A DNA stretch of 64,000 nt from Pedobacter chinensis (GCF_003339865.1 NZ_QPKV01000012.1:62001-126000), one strand, 5' to 3'; positions 26,948 through 35,732 are shown, counted from the stretch's first letter. Notes: generated by a model not told the origin, from the sequence alone. Numbers and translations are program-made.

Positions 26948-27436
26948 TTATTTGATAGTCTCCTTTACTGCACCACAGGTCAGCATCTGCTTACCGAAAT
27001 AAGGGTTTTTGATACCAGCGTTATCAGAAAGCCAATAGCTCTTTTTCAATGGACAATAGGTATAATAAACAGGCGCTTTGGTGAGTTTAACGGCTTTTGC
27101 CAGTTTAAAAAGATTGGCAGAAAAAGTTGCGAAATATTCTCTCTGATGGGCAATATCCTTACTCTCCGATATGTGCTTGGCATCAAAGGCAAGCTTATCC
27201 TGTAAACCTATAAATATATTCATATCGGCTTCTGGCATTGACTTCATGTCCATGCTGCCCAGCGCTCTGGAAAACTCAGTGGCTTTTGAGGCGGCGACTG
27301 TCGCATCTGCATTTATCAATGCATTTTTGATATCGTAATAAGAAGTTAAAAGTGACTGTGTCTGGCTATTTTGCGCAAGGACGCGGCCAGTGAAAACGAT
27401 TGCCAATAGGGCAACCAGAAAAAATATTTTTTTCAT
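26948..27436 (-). CDS. DUF3347 secreted protein
   Basis: This 162-aa protein has a cleavable signal peptide (GRVLAQ) and a DUF3347 domain: LLTSYYDIKNAL, AHQREYFATFSANLFKL, YYTYCPLKKSYWLSD and NPYFGKQMLTCG. Unlike its paralogue at 26258-26830 it has no lipobox, so it is predicted to be soluble in the periplasm. The pair gives one anchored and one soluble form. The copper context and conserved Cys residues suggest metal handling, which is unproven. Confidence 0.85.
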   Translation of the reverse strand: MKKIFFLVALLAIVFTGRVLAQNSQTQSLLTSYYDIKNALINADATVAASKATEFSRALGSMDMKSMPEADMNIFIGLQDKLAFDAKHISESKDIAHQREYFATFSANLFKLAKAVKLTKAPVYYTYCPLKKSYWLSDNAGIKNPYFGKQMLTCGAVKETIK

Positions 27437-27544
27437 GATTTTAAGATTAAATGTTTACACTCTTTCCGCAGGAGTTTTGGCCGCGCGAAAGCCAGGCACC
27501 ATGTCAATGTAACACGGGCTCTATTGGTAATTCTTGGTGAAATC

Positions 27545-27982
27545 TTATATCTGAAAGCTATTGATGGAAATCCGGATGTCCCTGTTGGGTGGCCGCTCCC
27601 GCTGTCCGGCGTAAACGCTCTTTTTGAGAGCCAGTTTGACAGAAGGAATTAAAAAGTTGTAATTATAATCTGGAAGCAATAGAACAGGTAGGATAACCTG
27701 GTTTTTAACGCTTTGGGGAACAAGCTTCCCCTGAACCACAAGGTCGTTGACCAGAGTCTTGCAACAGGGATCTTCTTTTGAAAGATTCGGTCCATTTGAA
27801 GCACTGTGTTTATGCACATGTGCACCTTTATGCTGATGATCATGTTTGTGATTATTCTTTTTAGAGGAAACATGTACATCACTTTCTCCATGATTATCTC
27901 TTTCCATTCCAACTGCACAGGCAAGGCCAACAACAGTGTTGAGCAGAAAAATCACTAAAAGAAAGATGGCTTTGGTTTTCAT
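27545..27982 (-). CDS. His-rich secreted protein (HYC_CC_PP-like)
   Basis: A signal peptide is followed by a histidine-rich stretch (about residues 35-60, pattern KKNNHKHDHQHKGAHVHKH), then DPCCKTLVNDL and a C-terminal RERPPNRDIRI. The CC and PP marks match the small proteins found beside metal-resistance genes in Bacteroidota. The His tract suggests binding of Cu, Zn or Ni in the periplasm. It is 145 aa with no further domain. It may be co-transcribed with the DUF3347 genes downstream. Confidence 0.65.
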   Translation of the reverse strand: MKTKAIFLLVIFLLNTVVGLACAVGMERDNHGESDVHVSSKKNNHKHDHQHKGAHVHKHSASNGPNLSKEDPCCKTLVNDLVVQGKLVPQSVKNQVILPVLLLPDYNYNFLIPSVKLALKKSVYAGQRERPPNRDIRISINSFQI

Positions 27983-28267
27983 CAGACTACAAATCTATAT
28001 AAAGATGCAAAATTAAATTTATATAATTTCCCATATCTTTTATATAATTATATTAGAAAATCACCTCAAATTTCTGACATTGAACTTGTTTCAATATTTT
28101 TCGGCCCCTCGAAAAGTAATTTCGTTTCGCAGACTCCGACCTGTCAAATGCTGGATTTGCTTTTCACCAAGGTCCAGACAGTATTAGCGCAATCAAGCTA
28201 CATACTATGCCAAATTTTACTTACCATGGGTATTTATCCATAAGATATGACGCACCAAATCATAACC

Positions 28268-29482
28268 TTACCCTCCATTTTTGAATATCGATTCACTCTC
28301 CAAGAGGTAGGCTCTACTGGTGACCACTATTTCACCTAGTGAAATGCCAGACAATACCTGCACATAGCCCCCGTTCCCTGCTCCGGTATTGACCTTTCTT
28401 CCAGAAAAACTTCCATCACGATTTTTGATCCATACCTTATTGCCTTTACCTCCTGCTAGTATTGAAGATGTGGGCACAGCAACAGCATTCTGTTTTCCAT
28501 TACCAATGGAAATGTATGCCAACATCCCCGGCCTGATCAGCCCCTGCGTATTTGGAACTGCGATCCGGATGAGCACAACCTTAGATTCATCTGATAGTTC
28601 AGGATTTACAAATTCCACCTTGCCTTTAACAACCTGTCCGTTCAGATCTGGAAAAGAGACATTCACCATGTCATTTTCCTTATAGTTTCCGCTTTCGCCG
28701 GCATATAACTGCGCCTCTATCCATAGATTGGCTAACCCTTGCGTTTTTAATATAGCCATCCCTTCAGTTACGTAATCACCCTCGTGGATGGCTATGTCGC
28801 TTACCGTTCCGTTAACCTTGCTGTATATGGTAACAGTGGCCGAAGTTTTGGACAAAGAAGAAAGATTTATGATCTGGGCGGAGTTCAGGCCCCATAACAA
28901 TAACTTGTGCTCTACTGTCTTGATCATGGCCTCATAATCGACGTCAGGATTATTTAATACCTTCTGCTGCTGCCTGGCCAAAAGGTATTCTTTTTCGGCT
29001 GATAACAGGTCTTCGCTATAAATGGAATACACTGCCTGACCTATTGTTATTTTTTCTCCAACGGACCTAACAAATAAACGCTGTATGCGTCCGGCCACTC
29101 TTGCACTGATCTCTTCCGCCTTACTTTCGTCCGTGGCAACTGTTCCGGTCAGAAGTTTTTCGCCCCCTGTATTTTCTTCCCTTACCGTATCAACTGTTAT
29201 GCCTGCCAACTGAATCTGGCTTGCTGTCAATGTTATTTTTTCCGTGGCAGAATTTCCTGATCCAGTAAGTTCGACCTTGATCAGTTTCATGCCACAGATC
29301 GGACAGTTGCCGGGATGGTCTTCATGTATCTGTGGATGCATGGAACAGGTATAGTAAAATTTGCTTTTTGCTTTTGCCGCCGGCTCTGCTTTTTGTTTGC
29401 AGCTGTTAAATATACTTACTGAAAGCACAATAATCAGTAAGGCACAGATCCTTTTCAGGTTAATTCTTTTTATGTTATTCAT
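28268..29482 (-). CDS. CusB-like RND adaptor with N-terminal metal-binding module
   Basis: The start at 29482 gives a lipoprotein signal (SVSIFNSCK); this ATG overlaps the stop of the upstream gene by 8 bp (ATGAATAA). A CSMHPQI...CPICGMKL module follows at about residues 42-70, then the adaptor fold with VDTVREENTGG, IQRLFVRSVGEKI, a short hairpin and VNGTVSDIAIHEGDYV. This is the CusB-type layout for Cu/Ag efflux. No RND permease or outer-membrane factor follows, so the adaptor is an orphan here unless it works with the pump at 11997-16379. Confidence 0.87.
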   Translation of the reverse strand: MNNIKRINLKRICALLIIVLSVSIFNSCKQKAEPAAKAKSKFYYTCSMHPQIHEDHPGNCPICGMKLIKVELTGSGNSATEKITLTASQIQLAGITVDTVREENTGGEKLLTGTVATDESKAEEISARVAGRIQRLFVRSVGEKITIGQAVYSIYSEDLLSAEKEYLLARQQQKVLNNPDVDYEAMIKTVEHKLLLWGLNSAQIINLSSLSKTSATVTIYSKVNGTVSDIAIHEGDYVTEGMAILKTQGLANLWIEAQLYAGESGNYKENDMVNVSFPDLNGQVVKGKVEFVNPELSDESKVVLIRIAVPNTQGLIRPGMLAYISIGNGKQNAVAVPTSSILAGGKGNKVWIKNRDGSFSGRKVNTGAGNGGYVQVLSGISLGEIVVTSRAYLLESESIFKNGG

Positions 29483-30407
29483 GACCCTTTGTTTTGATGA
29501 AACTCTCACTGTCTGTTAAATACCCTGCATCTACTGCCAGGGTATCGGTTGCGGAAAGGCCTCTTGTTATCTGTATTTCGTTCCCTTTGAAAGTCCCAAT
29601 ATTTACACTATGTGCATAGTATAAGCTGCCTTTTTTTAGCCAGATTATTTTTGTCTGCCCAAGATCCTGCAGAGCAGACCTCGGTATCCAAAGCCCTTTG
29701 GATTTTCCCGTCTCTATTGAGGCATTGATTAGACTGTTTACCTTCAGCTGATGTTCCATATTGTCCAGATAAACCCTTGCGCTAACCGTTTTGTCACCTT
29801 GCTGAAGGGTAGGTTCAATAAAATCTACTTTCCCATATAACGTTTTACCTGGCAGATCCGGCAGGGTAATCTTAACCGGTTGATTTAACTCTAAGCTGGC
29901 CAGTGAATTTCTGTCGATCTTGATAATGGCCTGGAACAGGGCAGCCCAGGTGATCAGCTCAGGCATAATCTGGTAAGGGTGCCTTAAAATATGAACCGGC
30001 CTATGGTCCGACAGAGAAAGCCTGCGTTTTTTAAGGTAGACGGTAAAAAGAAGAATTGCGCAAAGCAGCAACCCTCCCGGTAAGCTTCCCCTTGGAGAGA
30101 GGATGATTTGTCCGGGTTCAGCAGCAAAAGCAGCATAGTTCCCTGCAGCATAAACCAGTTTATACCCGATAAGAAAACCTAAAAATCCATTGGTTATCCA
30201 TTCCCATAACAAAATCTCCTTCTTAGGCTGTATAATAATCTCAACAGGTGCTATATGTCCTGCAGCCTCCTTTCTTTTAAGCTCAGCAGAAAACAGCAGG
30301 TAACCAGAAATAAATGCCAGGGCCACAAAGAAACCGAAAGTCTGAACGGGAAGCGGAATATATATTCCAAATAGGTATTCAATAAGATGGGTCAGGGTTG
30401 GGAACAT
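29475..30407 (-). pseudogene. Chimera: N-terminal Lgt fragment fused to C-terminal RND adaptor half
   Basis: The first ~180 residues follow prolipoprotein diacylglyceryl transferase (Lgt): FPTLTHLIEYLFGI, PLPVQTFGFFVALAFISGY, KRKEAAG, LSPRGSLPGGLL and HPYQIMPELITWAALF. Then, without a stop, the frame becomes the beta-barrel and membrane-proximal half of a CusB-type adaptor: LNQPVKITLPDLPGKTLYG, FIEPTLQQGDKTVSARVY and LWIPRSALQDLG. Lgt lacks its own C-terminal helices, and the adaptor lacks its signal, lipoyl and hairpin parts. It is most easily read as a deletion that joined two genes in frame. An upstream ATG at 30455 is possible, but Lgt proteins start like the ATG at 30407. Confidence 0.78.
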
Positions 30408-30490
30408 AGGCAGAAACTGAAAAACCGCAACGTAAAAAAATATATTAGCCGCCATCAGGAAATTGCCCCAAGTAGTCCATAAAGTGGGGA

Positions 30491-30684
30491 CCCTTTAAAA
30501 AGCAGATCCCCACTGATCCTATTTGGATAACAATAAGTCTTAAGCCAGCAAGCGTTTGAGCCACTTTAATTCAATATATAAAATTAAATGCCCAAAGACT
30601 AGTAAGCCACGCCTCAGAAGCTAATTATGACCTCATTGTTACGATTCATAGTTATGGTGGTACCTTTAAAAAGTCGCACTGATC
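30491..30684. repeat. Duplicated motif CCTTTAAAAAG...CACTGATC
   Basis: CCTTTAAAAAG occurs at 30492-30502 and 30663-30673. Each copy is followed within a few bases by CACTGATC (30511-30518 and 30677-30684). The first copy is embedded in a GTGGGGA...TCCCCAC inverted repeat. The arrangement resembles repeated transposase-binding ends of an IS21-type element, but no transposase is present. It lies directly beside the Lgt/adaptor fusion. Confidence 0.4.
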
Positions 30685-30752
30685 GGGCTATTTCTTTCCG
30701 GGTCGATCAAAAAACATAAAGATTAACAAGGGATAAAAAATAAAAAACAATA

Positions 30753-30768
30753 TGTGATTTTTGTCAGC
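30753..30768 (+). promoter_or_regulatory. Weak CRP-type site upstream of regulator
   Basis: TGTGATTTTTGTCAGC keeps the TGTGA-N6-TCA core of the three strong sites downstream but has a degraded right arm. A poor -7 candidate, TTACTTTG, begins 41 bp after the site start. Autoregulation of the Crp/Fnr gene is possible. Confidence 0.3.
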
Positions 30769-30960
30769 TTTATCCCTGGACGAAGTGTTAGGTTTACTTT
30801 GGAAAAAACGCGCTGCATGTTTTAATTAGGGAACCATAGAGAGTTTCTTTGTAAATTTATTATACCCTTTATTCTATATCCAAAAAATGTATTCCAATAT
30901 TTTAAAGAATTTTGGCGCAGGCCTGCAGTATAGTTATCTTTAAAATCCAAAACAGCTAAA

Positions 30961-31602
30961 ATGAAAGATATGACCATTGCGGAATACATCGAAAGACTTT
31001 TTCCCCAGTTTGAACCTGCCCTTAAGACCATCCTTATCGAGAATGCGACGCTTAGGGATTTTCAGGGAGGTGATATGCTCATGCAAACTGGGCAGAATAT
31101 GCGCTCCACGGTGCTTATCGTAGAAGGCATGGTAAAGCTCTACAGGGAGGGAGAAGATGGACAGGAATTCTTTATGTATTATCTCCAGCCAGGAAATGCG
31201 TGTGCACTTTCCATGATATGCGCAACCAAACAGGAAACCAGTCAGGTAATGGCAAAGGCCATTGAACAGACCAAGGTACTCATGATTCCGATTGCCCTGA
31301 TGGATAAGCTGATGCGGGATTACAGAACATGGTATTACTTTGTCATTGAAACATACCGTATGCGCTTTGAAGAACTCCTCTTTGTCATCGATAATATCGC
31401 CTTTAAGGCAATGGATGAGCGGCTGGCCTTTTACCTGAAAAAGCAAGCTGGAGATTTAAACACAAAAGAACTGCACCTTACCCACAGTGAAATTGCATCT
31501 GATTTGAACACCTCCCGGGAAGTAATTTCAAGGCTGCTTAAGAAAATGGAGCAGGCAGGAGAAATTAAGATGTACCGTAATTACATCGAATATTTAGCCT
31601 AA
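30961..31602 (+). CDS. Crp/Fnr-family transcription regulator
   Basis: The 213-aa protein has an N-terminal cyclic-nucleotide-binding-like barrel (about 20-115), a long dimerisation helix and a C-terminal winged helix (LTHSEIASDLNTSREVISRLLKKME). The recognition helix reads S185-R186-E187-V-I-S-R191. The Arg, Glu and Arg correspond to E. coli CRP R180, E181 and R185, which read TGTGA half-sites. Three TGTGA-N6-TCAC-type sites lie downstream before sulfur genes, so this is the best candidate regulator of that regulon. No FNR-type iron-sulfur cysteine set is visible. The effector is unknown. Confidence 0.9.
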   Translation: MKDMTIAEYIERLFPQFEPALKTILIENATLRDFQGGDMLMQTGQNMRSTVLIVEGMVKLYREGEDGQEFFMYYLQPGNACALSMICATKQETSQVMAKAIEQTKVLMIPIALMDKLMRDYRTWYYFVIETYRMRFEELLFVIDNIAFKAMDERLAFYLKKQAGDLNTKELHLTHSEIASDLNTSREVISRLLKKMEQAGEIKMYRNYIEYLA

Positions 31603-31665
31603 GCCCATAAAAAGAATAAAGTTATTTTTACTGCGAAAGGCATCACTTCTTGAAAATATAATGAG

Positions 31666-31710
31666 TGTGACAAAAGTCACCAACATTGGTAGATGATAAC
31701 TCGATTTTTG
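31666..31710 (+). promoter_or_regulatory. CRP-type operator and -7 box, TauE/SafE promoter
   Basis: The palindrome TGTGACAAAAGTCACC (31666-31681) is followed exactly 37 bp from its start by GATTTTTG (31703-31710), a 5/6 match to the Bacteroidota -7 element TAnnTTTG. The operator centre is thus near -43, the class II activation position. The ATG follows 16 bp after the box. Confidence 0.72.
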
Positions 31711-31726
31711 TTAAAAAATAACAGAA

Positions 31727-32524
31727 ATGGAAATCATTGCATACGTTGCATCTGCCTTAATTGGAATTTCGCTTGGATTGATCGGCGGTGGCGGTTCTAT
31801 CCTCACCATGCCGGTACTGGTTTACCTATTTGGGGTTAATCCGCTATTGGCTACTTCTTATTCATTGTTCATCGTTGGCTCTACAAGTTTAGCAGGTACA
31901 GTCGGGAATTTTAAGCGTGGGCTGGTGAATATTAAAACAGCTTTGCTGTTTGGTAGTGCATCCATCTCAACTGTATTCTTAACCCGCAAATTCATTATCC
32001 CCCTTATACCCAAGATAATAATAAAAATCGGCGATTTTGAGTTAACAGAAAACATGCTCATGATGGTACTCTTTGCAGTTTTGATGGTAGCGGCTGCAAC
32101 AGCGATGATTAAAGGTGCAAGAGCAGAAAGCAGCACCCGAATAGAAAAACCCCCACTTCACATCGGTAAACTGTTTTTATACGGCATTGCCATCGGCCTC
32201 GCTACTGGTTTTTTGGGTGCTGGTGGTGGCTTTCTACTTATTCCTACACTTGTTATTTTAGTGGGCTTACCCATGAAAGAGGCCGTAGGTACTTCACTTT
32301 TCATCATAGCGCTTAATTCGCTCATCGGTTTCACCGGCGATCTTGGACATTTCCATATCGACTGGATCTTTCTCGCCAAAATTACTACCGTTGCCATTGC
32401 CGGTATCGTGGTAGGTGGAATGATAAACAAAAAAATAGATGGAGGAAAACTGAAGAAAGGTTTCGGGTGGTTTGTACTGGTTATGGGTTGCTACATCATT
32501 CTAAAAGAGGTAATATTTAAGTAA
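31727..32524 (+). CDS. Sulfite exporter TauE/SafE family permease
   Basis: The 265-aa membrane protein has about eight helices in two halves, each with the glycine-rich TauE/SafE signature: ISLGLIGGGGSILTMPVL near the start and IGLATGFLGAGGGFLLIPTL around residues 160-180. Family members export sulfite, sulfoacetate or related organosulfur anions. It has its own CRP-type promoter and precedes the persulfide dioxygenase operon. Removal of sulfite made by that enzyme is therefore a reasonable role. Confidence 0.87.
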   Translation: MEIIAYVASALIGISLGLIGGGGSILTMPVLVYLFGVNPLLATSYSLFIVGSTSLAGTVGNFKRGLVNIKTALLFGSASISTVFLTRKFIIPLIPKIIIKIGDFELTENMLMMVLFAVLMVAAATAMIKGARAESSTRIEKPPLHIGKLFLYGIAIGLATGFLGAGGGFLLIPTLVILVGLPMKEAVGTSLFIIALNSLIGFTGDLGHFHIDWIFLAKITTVAIAGIVVGGMINKKIDGGKLKKGFGWFVLVMGCYIILKEVIFK

Positions 32525-32545
32525 CCTTCAGAAACAAACTCCTTG

Positions 32546-32590
32546 TGTGACAAAAGTCACCAACGACCATATCGTTAAGGATTAATTTTG
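32546..32590 (+). promoter_or_regulatory. CRP-type operator and -7 box, first MBL-rhodanese operon
   Basis: TGTGACAAAAGTCACC (32546-32561) is identical to the site at 31666. A perfect -7 element, TAATTTTG, is at 32583-32590, again 37 bp from the operator start. No convincing -33 element is present, as expected for activator-dependent promoters. Confidence 0.78.
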
Positions 32591-32609
32591 ACATACTAAT
32601 TTAATCATC

Positions 32610-34028
32610 ATGATTATAGAACAAATTTACACCGGATGTCTGGCACAAGGTGCCTATTATATAGAAAGCAACGGAGAGGCGGCCATTATCGATCCGCTTC
32701 GAGAGGTTAGTCCGTATATGGAACGTGCACGGAAGAACAACGCAAAAATAAAATACGTGCTCGAAACACATTTCCATGCCGATTTTGTATCCGGACACAT
32801 TGATCTGGCTAAAGAAAGCGGCGCAGAAATCGTTTACGGGCCGAATGCAAAACCCGACTTTGATTTTTACGGTGCGAAAGACGGAGAAGTGTTGCGACTT
32901 GGTGGGGCAAAGATTAAAGTGTTGCACACCCCAGGACATACCATGGAAAGCACCTGTTTCCTGGTTAGCGATGAGCAAGGAAAGGAAATAGCACTGTTCT
33001 CCGGCGATACGCTTTTTATAGGCGATGTGGGAAGACCCGATCTGGCACAGAAACCGGTCAGTGAGCTTACAAGTGAGATGCTAGCAGGTTATCTCTTTGA
33101 TTCTTTACGCAATAAGATCATGCCTTTAAGCGATGATATTATGGTTTATCCTGCACATGGTGCGGGTAGCGCATGCGGAAAAAATATGAGCAAAGAGACC
33201 ACCGATCTTTTGGGAAATCAAAAGAAGACCAATTATGCGCTAAGGGCAGGCATGTCCAAAGACGAATTCATTAAAGAGGTTACTGATGGTCTTTTACCGC
33301 CTCCTGCATATTTTCCTGAAAACGTCATGATGAACATCCATGGATATGATAGTTTTAACAAAGTGATAGAACGAGGCATGCAAGCCCTTAACCCCGATGC
33401 TTTTGAGCGGGTTGCAAATGAAACAGGAGCGGTAATTCTCGACACAAGAGCTCCAGAGGATTTTATAAAAGGCTTTCTCCCAAACTCGGTAAATATTGGC
33501 ATCGATGGAAATTTCGCCCCCTGGGTAGGAACTTTAATCCCGGACATTAAACATCCTATTTTACTTATTACAGATGAGGGTAGAATTGAAGAAGTGCTCA
33601 CCCGTTTATCAAGAGTAGGATTTGATGGTGCAGTAGGTTACCTAGATGGCGGCGTCGTTGCCTGGAAAAAAGCTGGTCAGGAAACCGACGAGATAAAATC
33701 GGTTTGTGTAGCCCGGCTGGCCGAAATCGGCAAAAAAGCGGAGGTAAATATTCTGGACGTCAGAAAAACAAAGGAATACTTAAGCGAGCATGTCGAGGGT
33801 GCTGTCAACCTTCCACTGGATTATATCAACGAAAACCTCGGCACCGTCGATAAAACCAAGACCTACTTTGTTCACTGTGCAGGTGGTTACCGTTCTGTTA
33901 TTTTCAATTCCATCATGCGCTCACGCGGGTACCACAACCTCATCGATGTGGCTGGTGGTTTTAAGGCCATACAGGAAAACGGATGTATTCCGACTACAGC
34001 ATTTGTATGTCCAAGTACCTTAATATAA
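32610..34028 (+). CDS. MBL-fold persulfide dioxygenase-rhodanese fusion (CstB-like)
   Basis: Residues 1-240 are an ETHE1-type metallo-beta-lactamase domain with THFHADFVSGH (His54, His56, Asp58, His63), HTPGH (His110) and FSGDTLFIGD. Two rhodanese domains follow. The first (about 265-360) has lost the catalytic Cys. The second (about 375-465) has it in HCAGGYRS (Cys423). This three-domain order is that of CstB, which oxidises persulfide and passes sulfane sulfur on to give thiosulfate. It is the first gene of a six-gene unit and has a CRP-type promoter. A second related fusion is encoded at 36672-38012. Confidence 0.9.
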   Translation: MIIEQIYTGCLAQGAYYIESNGEAAIIDPLREVSPYMERARKNNAKIKYVLETHFHADFVSGHIDLAKESGAEIVYGPNAKPDFDFYGAKDGEVLRLGGAKIKVLHTPGHTMESTCFLVSDEQGKEIALFSGDTLFIGDVGRPDLAQKPVSELTSEMLAGYLFDSLRNKIMPLSDDIMVYPAHGAGSACGKNMSKETTDLLGNQKKTNYALRAGMSKDEFIKEVTDGLLPPPAYFPENVMMNIHGYDSFNKVIERGMQALNPDAFERVANETGAVILDTRAPEDFIKGFLPNSVNIGIDGNFAPWVGTLIPDIKHPILLITDEGRIEEVLTRLSRVGFDGAVGYLDGGVVAWKKAGQETDEIKSVCVARLAEIGKKAEVNILDVRKTKEYLSEHVEGAVNLPLDYINENLGTVDKTKTYFVHCAGGYRSVIFNSIMRSRGYHNLIDVAGGFKAIQENGCIPTTAFVCPSTLI

Positions 34029-34035
34029 AAGGGAT

Positions 34036-34656
34036 ATGAAAAATGAGAAAAAATCGCACTGGGAAAAGGTGTATTTAGAAAAAAGTCCTGACCAGGTCAG
34101 CTGGACGCAGGTCTACCCCACAGTTTCAATGGAGATGATAACGGGGTTCAATCTGGATAAATCTGCTCCGATAATCGATATTGGCGGGGGAGACAGTCTG
34201 CTTGTGGATTTTTTGCTTCAGGAAGGCTACAGCGATATTACCGTAGTGGATATATCTTCCCGGGCATTGGAAAAGGCAAAGGCAAGGCTTGGAGAACTGT
34301 CTGGCAGGATACACTGGATCGAGACAGACATCAGGGATTTTGTGCCGCAAAGAAGTTATGCAGTCTGGCATGACCGGGCCACTTTTCATTTCCTTCATTC
34401 ATCAGAGGAAATCCATAGTTATGCAAACACGGCAGGTCAGTTTACCGGAGAATACTTGGTCATGGCGACTTTTTCGCTCACCGGACCAGAAAAATGCAGT
34501 GGCCTGCCCGTTTCAAGATACAGTGAAAGAACGCTGCGCGAGATATTTAGAGAAGGGTTTACCGAAATAGAGTGCAGGCCGCAAGAGCACACTACCCCAA
34601 TGCAAAGCACGCAGGATTTTCTGTTCTGCAGCTTTAAAAAAAATACAGAGCAATAA
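34036..34656 (+). CDS. Class I SAM-dependent methyltransferase (thiopurine-MTase-like)
   Basis: The 206-aa protein has the SAM-binding motif IIDIGGGDSLLVDFLL (about 46-61), the acidic VVDIS loop after strand 2, and a VWHDRATFHFL segment at motif IV. The last resembles TPMT/TehB-type enzymes that methylate small thiols or chalcogens. It follows the MBL-rhodanese gene by 7 bp, inside the sulfur operon. This suggests methylation of sulfide, thiols or a related toxic species. The substrate is not determined by the sequence. Confidence 0.8.
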   Translation: MKNEKKSHWEKVYLEKSPDQVSWTQVYPTVSMEMITGFNLDKSAPIIDIGGGDSLLVDFLLQEGYSDITVVDISSRALEKAKARLGELSGRIHWIETDIRDFVPQRSYAVWHDRATFHFLHSSEEIHSYANTAGQFTGEYLVMATFSLTGPEKCSGLPVSRYSERTLREIFREGFTEIECRPQEHTTPMQSTQDFLFCSFKKNTEQ

Positions 34657-34672
34657 GAAACGAATAAATACA

Positions 34673-35011
34673 ATGAATAAACTACTTCAAATGATCAGCA
34701 GTTTTTTTTCAAAAGGTGCGTACAACCTCGATGGCTACCACTTCAAAAACGAATTTACAAAAAGCAGTGACGCAGTCCTCTTAGATGTAAGGACAAAGCC
34801 TGAATATGCCCCAGGCGCGCTTCCTTCAGCCATATATATCGATTTCCTGGGTTCTGCCTTTTCTTTAGAACTTGCAAAGCTGGATAAGTCCAAGCGGTAT
34901 TTCCTCTATTGCAGAAGTGGAAAGCGTTCCTCCTCAGCGGTATCGGAGATGAGAAAACTTGGGGTGGAAGCATTCAACCTGGTTGGAGGTATCGGTACCT
35001 GGCCAAAATGA
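34673..35011 (+). CDS. Single-domain rhodanese
   Basis: A 112-aa rhodanese with DVRTKPEYAPGALPSA and the active loop YCRSGKRSSSA carrying the catalytic Cys, followed by FNLVGGIGTWPK. There is no signal peptide, so it is cytoplasmic. It transfers sulfane sulfur between thiosulfate or persulfide and thiol acceptors. The basic residues in the active loop are usual for persulfide-handling rhodaneses. It lies 16 bp after the methyltransferase and is part of the same operon. Confidence 0.9.
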   Translation: MNKLLQMISSFFSKGAYNLDGYHFKNEFTKSSDAVLLDVRTKPEYAPGALPSAIYIDFLGSAFSLELAKLDKSKRYFLYCRSGKRSSSAVSEMRKLGVEAFNLVGGIGTWPK

Positions 35012-35174
35012 AGAAATATATTCAAGAAATATTGATCTATTCAACGCTGCCGGCCGGATTTCTTCGGGATGGCAGTTTGCTAAAATGATTCAGCACTTAC
35101 TTGCTCAAACCGCCACAGGCATTACCTTTTAACAACAACAAAAACACCCATATTAACATTTCATTTAAAAAAAC

Positions 35175-35732
35175 ATGATTGATTTTATTAAACAACCCTG
35201 GCCTTGGTATTTCTCGGGCAGCATGATCGTACTCATTATGCTCATCCTACTTTTTTTCGGAAAGTCCTTTGGCTTTTCATCAAACCTGCGAACGATGTGC
35301 AGCATAGCCGGAGCAGGCAGGAAAGTAAAATTTTTTGATTTTAAATGGAAAGACCAGACCTGGAACCTCATGTTCCTTATCGGCTCGGTAATAGGTGGAT
35401 TTGTTGCTACAAATTACCTTAGCAGTCCATCTCCCGTAAAATTATCATCCGCCACAATCTCCGATTTAAATCAATTGGGCATTAAGTTCGATGGTGGGTT
35501 AAATCCAACCGGCCTGTTTTCACTGGAAGCAATGAAAGATTTAAAAACGCTGGCTATTTTACTCATCGGTGGTTTATTAGTCGGTTTTGGATCTCGTTAT
35601 GCAGGCGGTTGTACTTCTGGTCACGCCATATCCGGGCTTTCGAATCTGCAAGTACCATCACTAGTAGCCGTAATCGGTTTCTTTGTTGGTGGCCTGATCA
35701 TGACTTTCCTCATCATGCCTTTTATCTTTTAA
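35175..35732 (+). CDS. YeeE/YedE-type thiosulfate channel, N-terminal half
   Basis: A 185-aa membrane protein with about four or five helices. It carries the conserved cysteines of the YeeE/TsuA thiosulfate channel in LRTMCSIAGAG and RYAGGCTSGHAISGLSNL. It corresponds to one half of the channel; the other half is encoded separately by the next gene, 11 bp downstream. Together they should pass thiosulfate or another sulfur oxyanion across the inner membrane. A gap of 163 bp separates it from the rhodanese without an obvious CRP-type site. Confidence 0.88.
   Translation: MIDFIKQPWPWYFSGSMIVLIMLILLFFGKSFGFSSNLRTMCSIAGAGRKVKFFDFKWKDQTWNLMFLIGSVIGGFVATNYLSSPSPVKLSSATISDLNQLGIKFDGGLNPTGLFSLEAMKDLKTLAILLIGGLLVGFGSRYAGGCTSGHAISGLSNLQVPSLVAVIGFFVGGLIMTFLIMPFIF

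Larger units (their letters stand above)
30456..30960. other. Gene-free stretch upstream of Crp/Fnr regulator
   Basis: No gene is seen. It holds a duplicated motif that may derive from insertion-sequence ends (30491-30684), a weak CRP-like site (30753-30768) and an AT-rich promoter zone for the plus-strand regulator. Confidence 0.5.

Noticed and set aside
30822..31031. 69-aa minus-strand frame upstream of the Crp/Fnr gene
   Set aside because: It overlaps the regulator start on the other strand and has no recognisable features.
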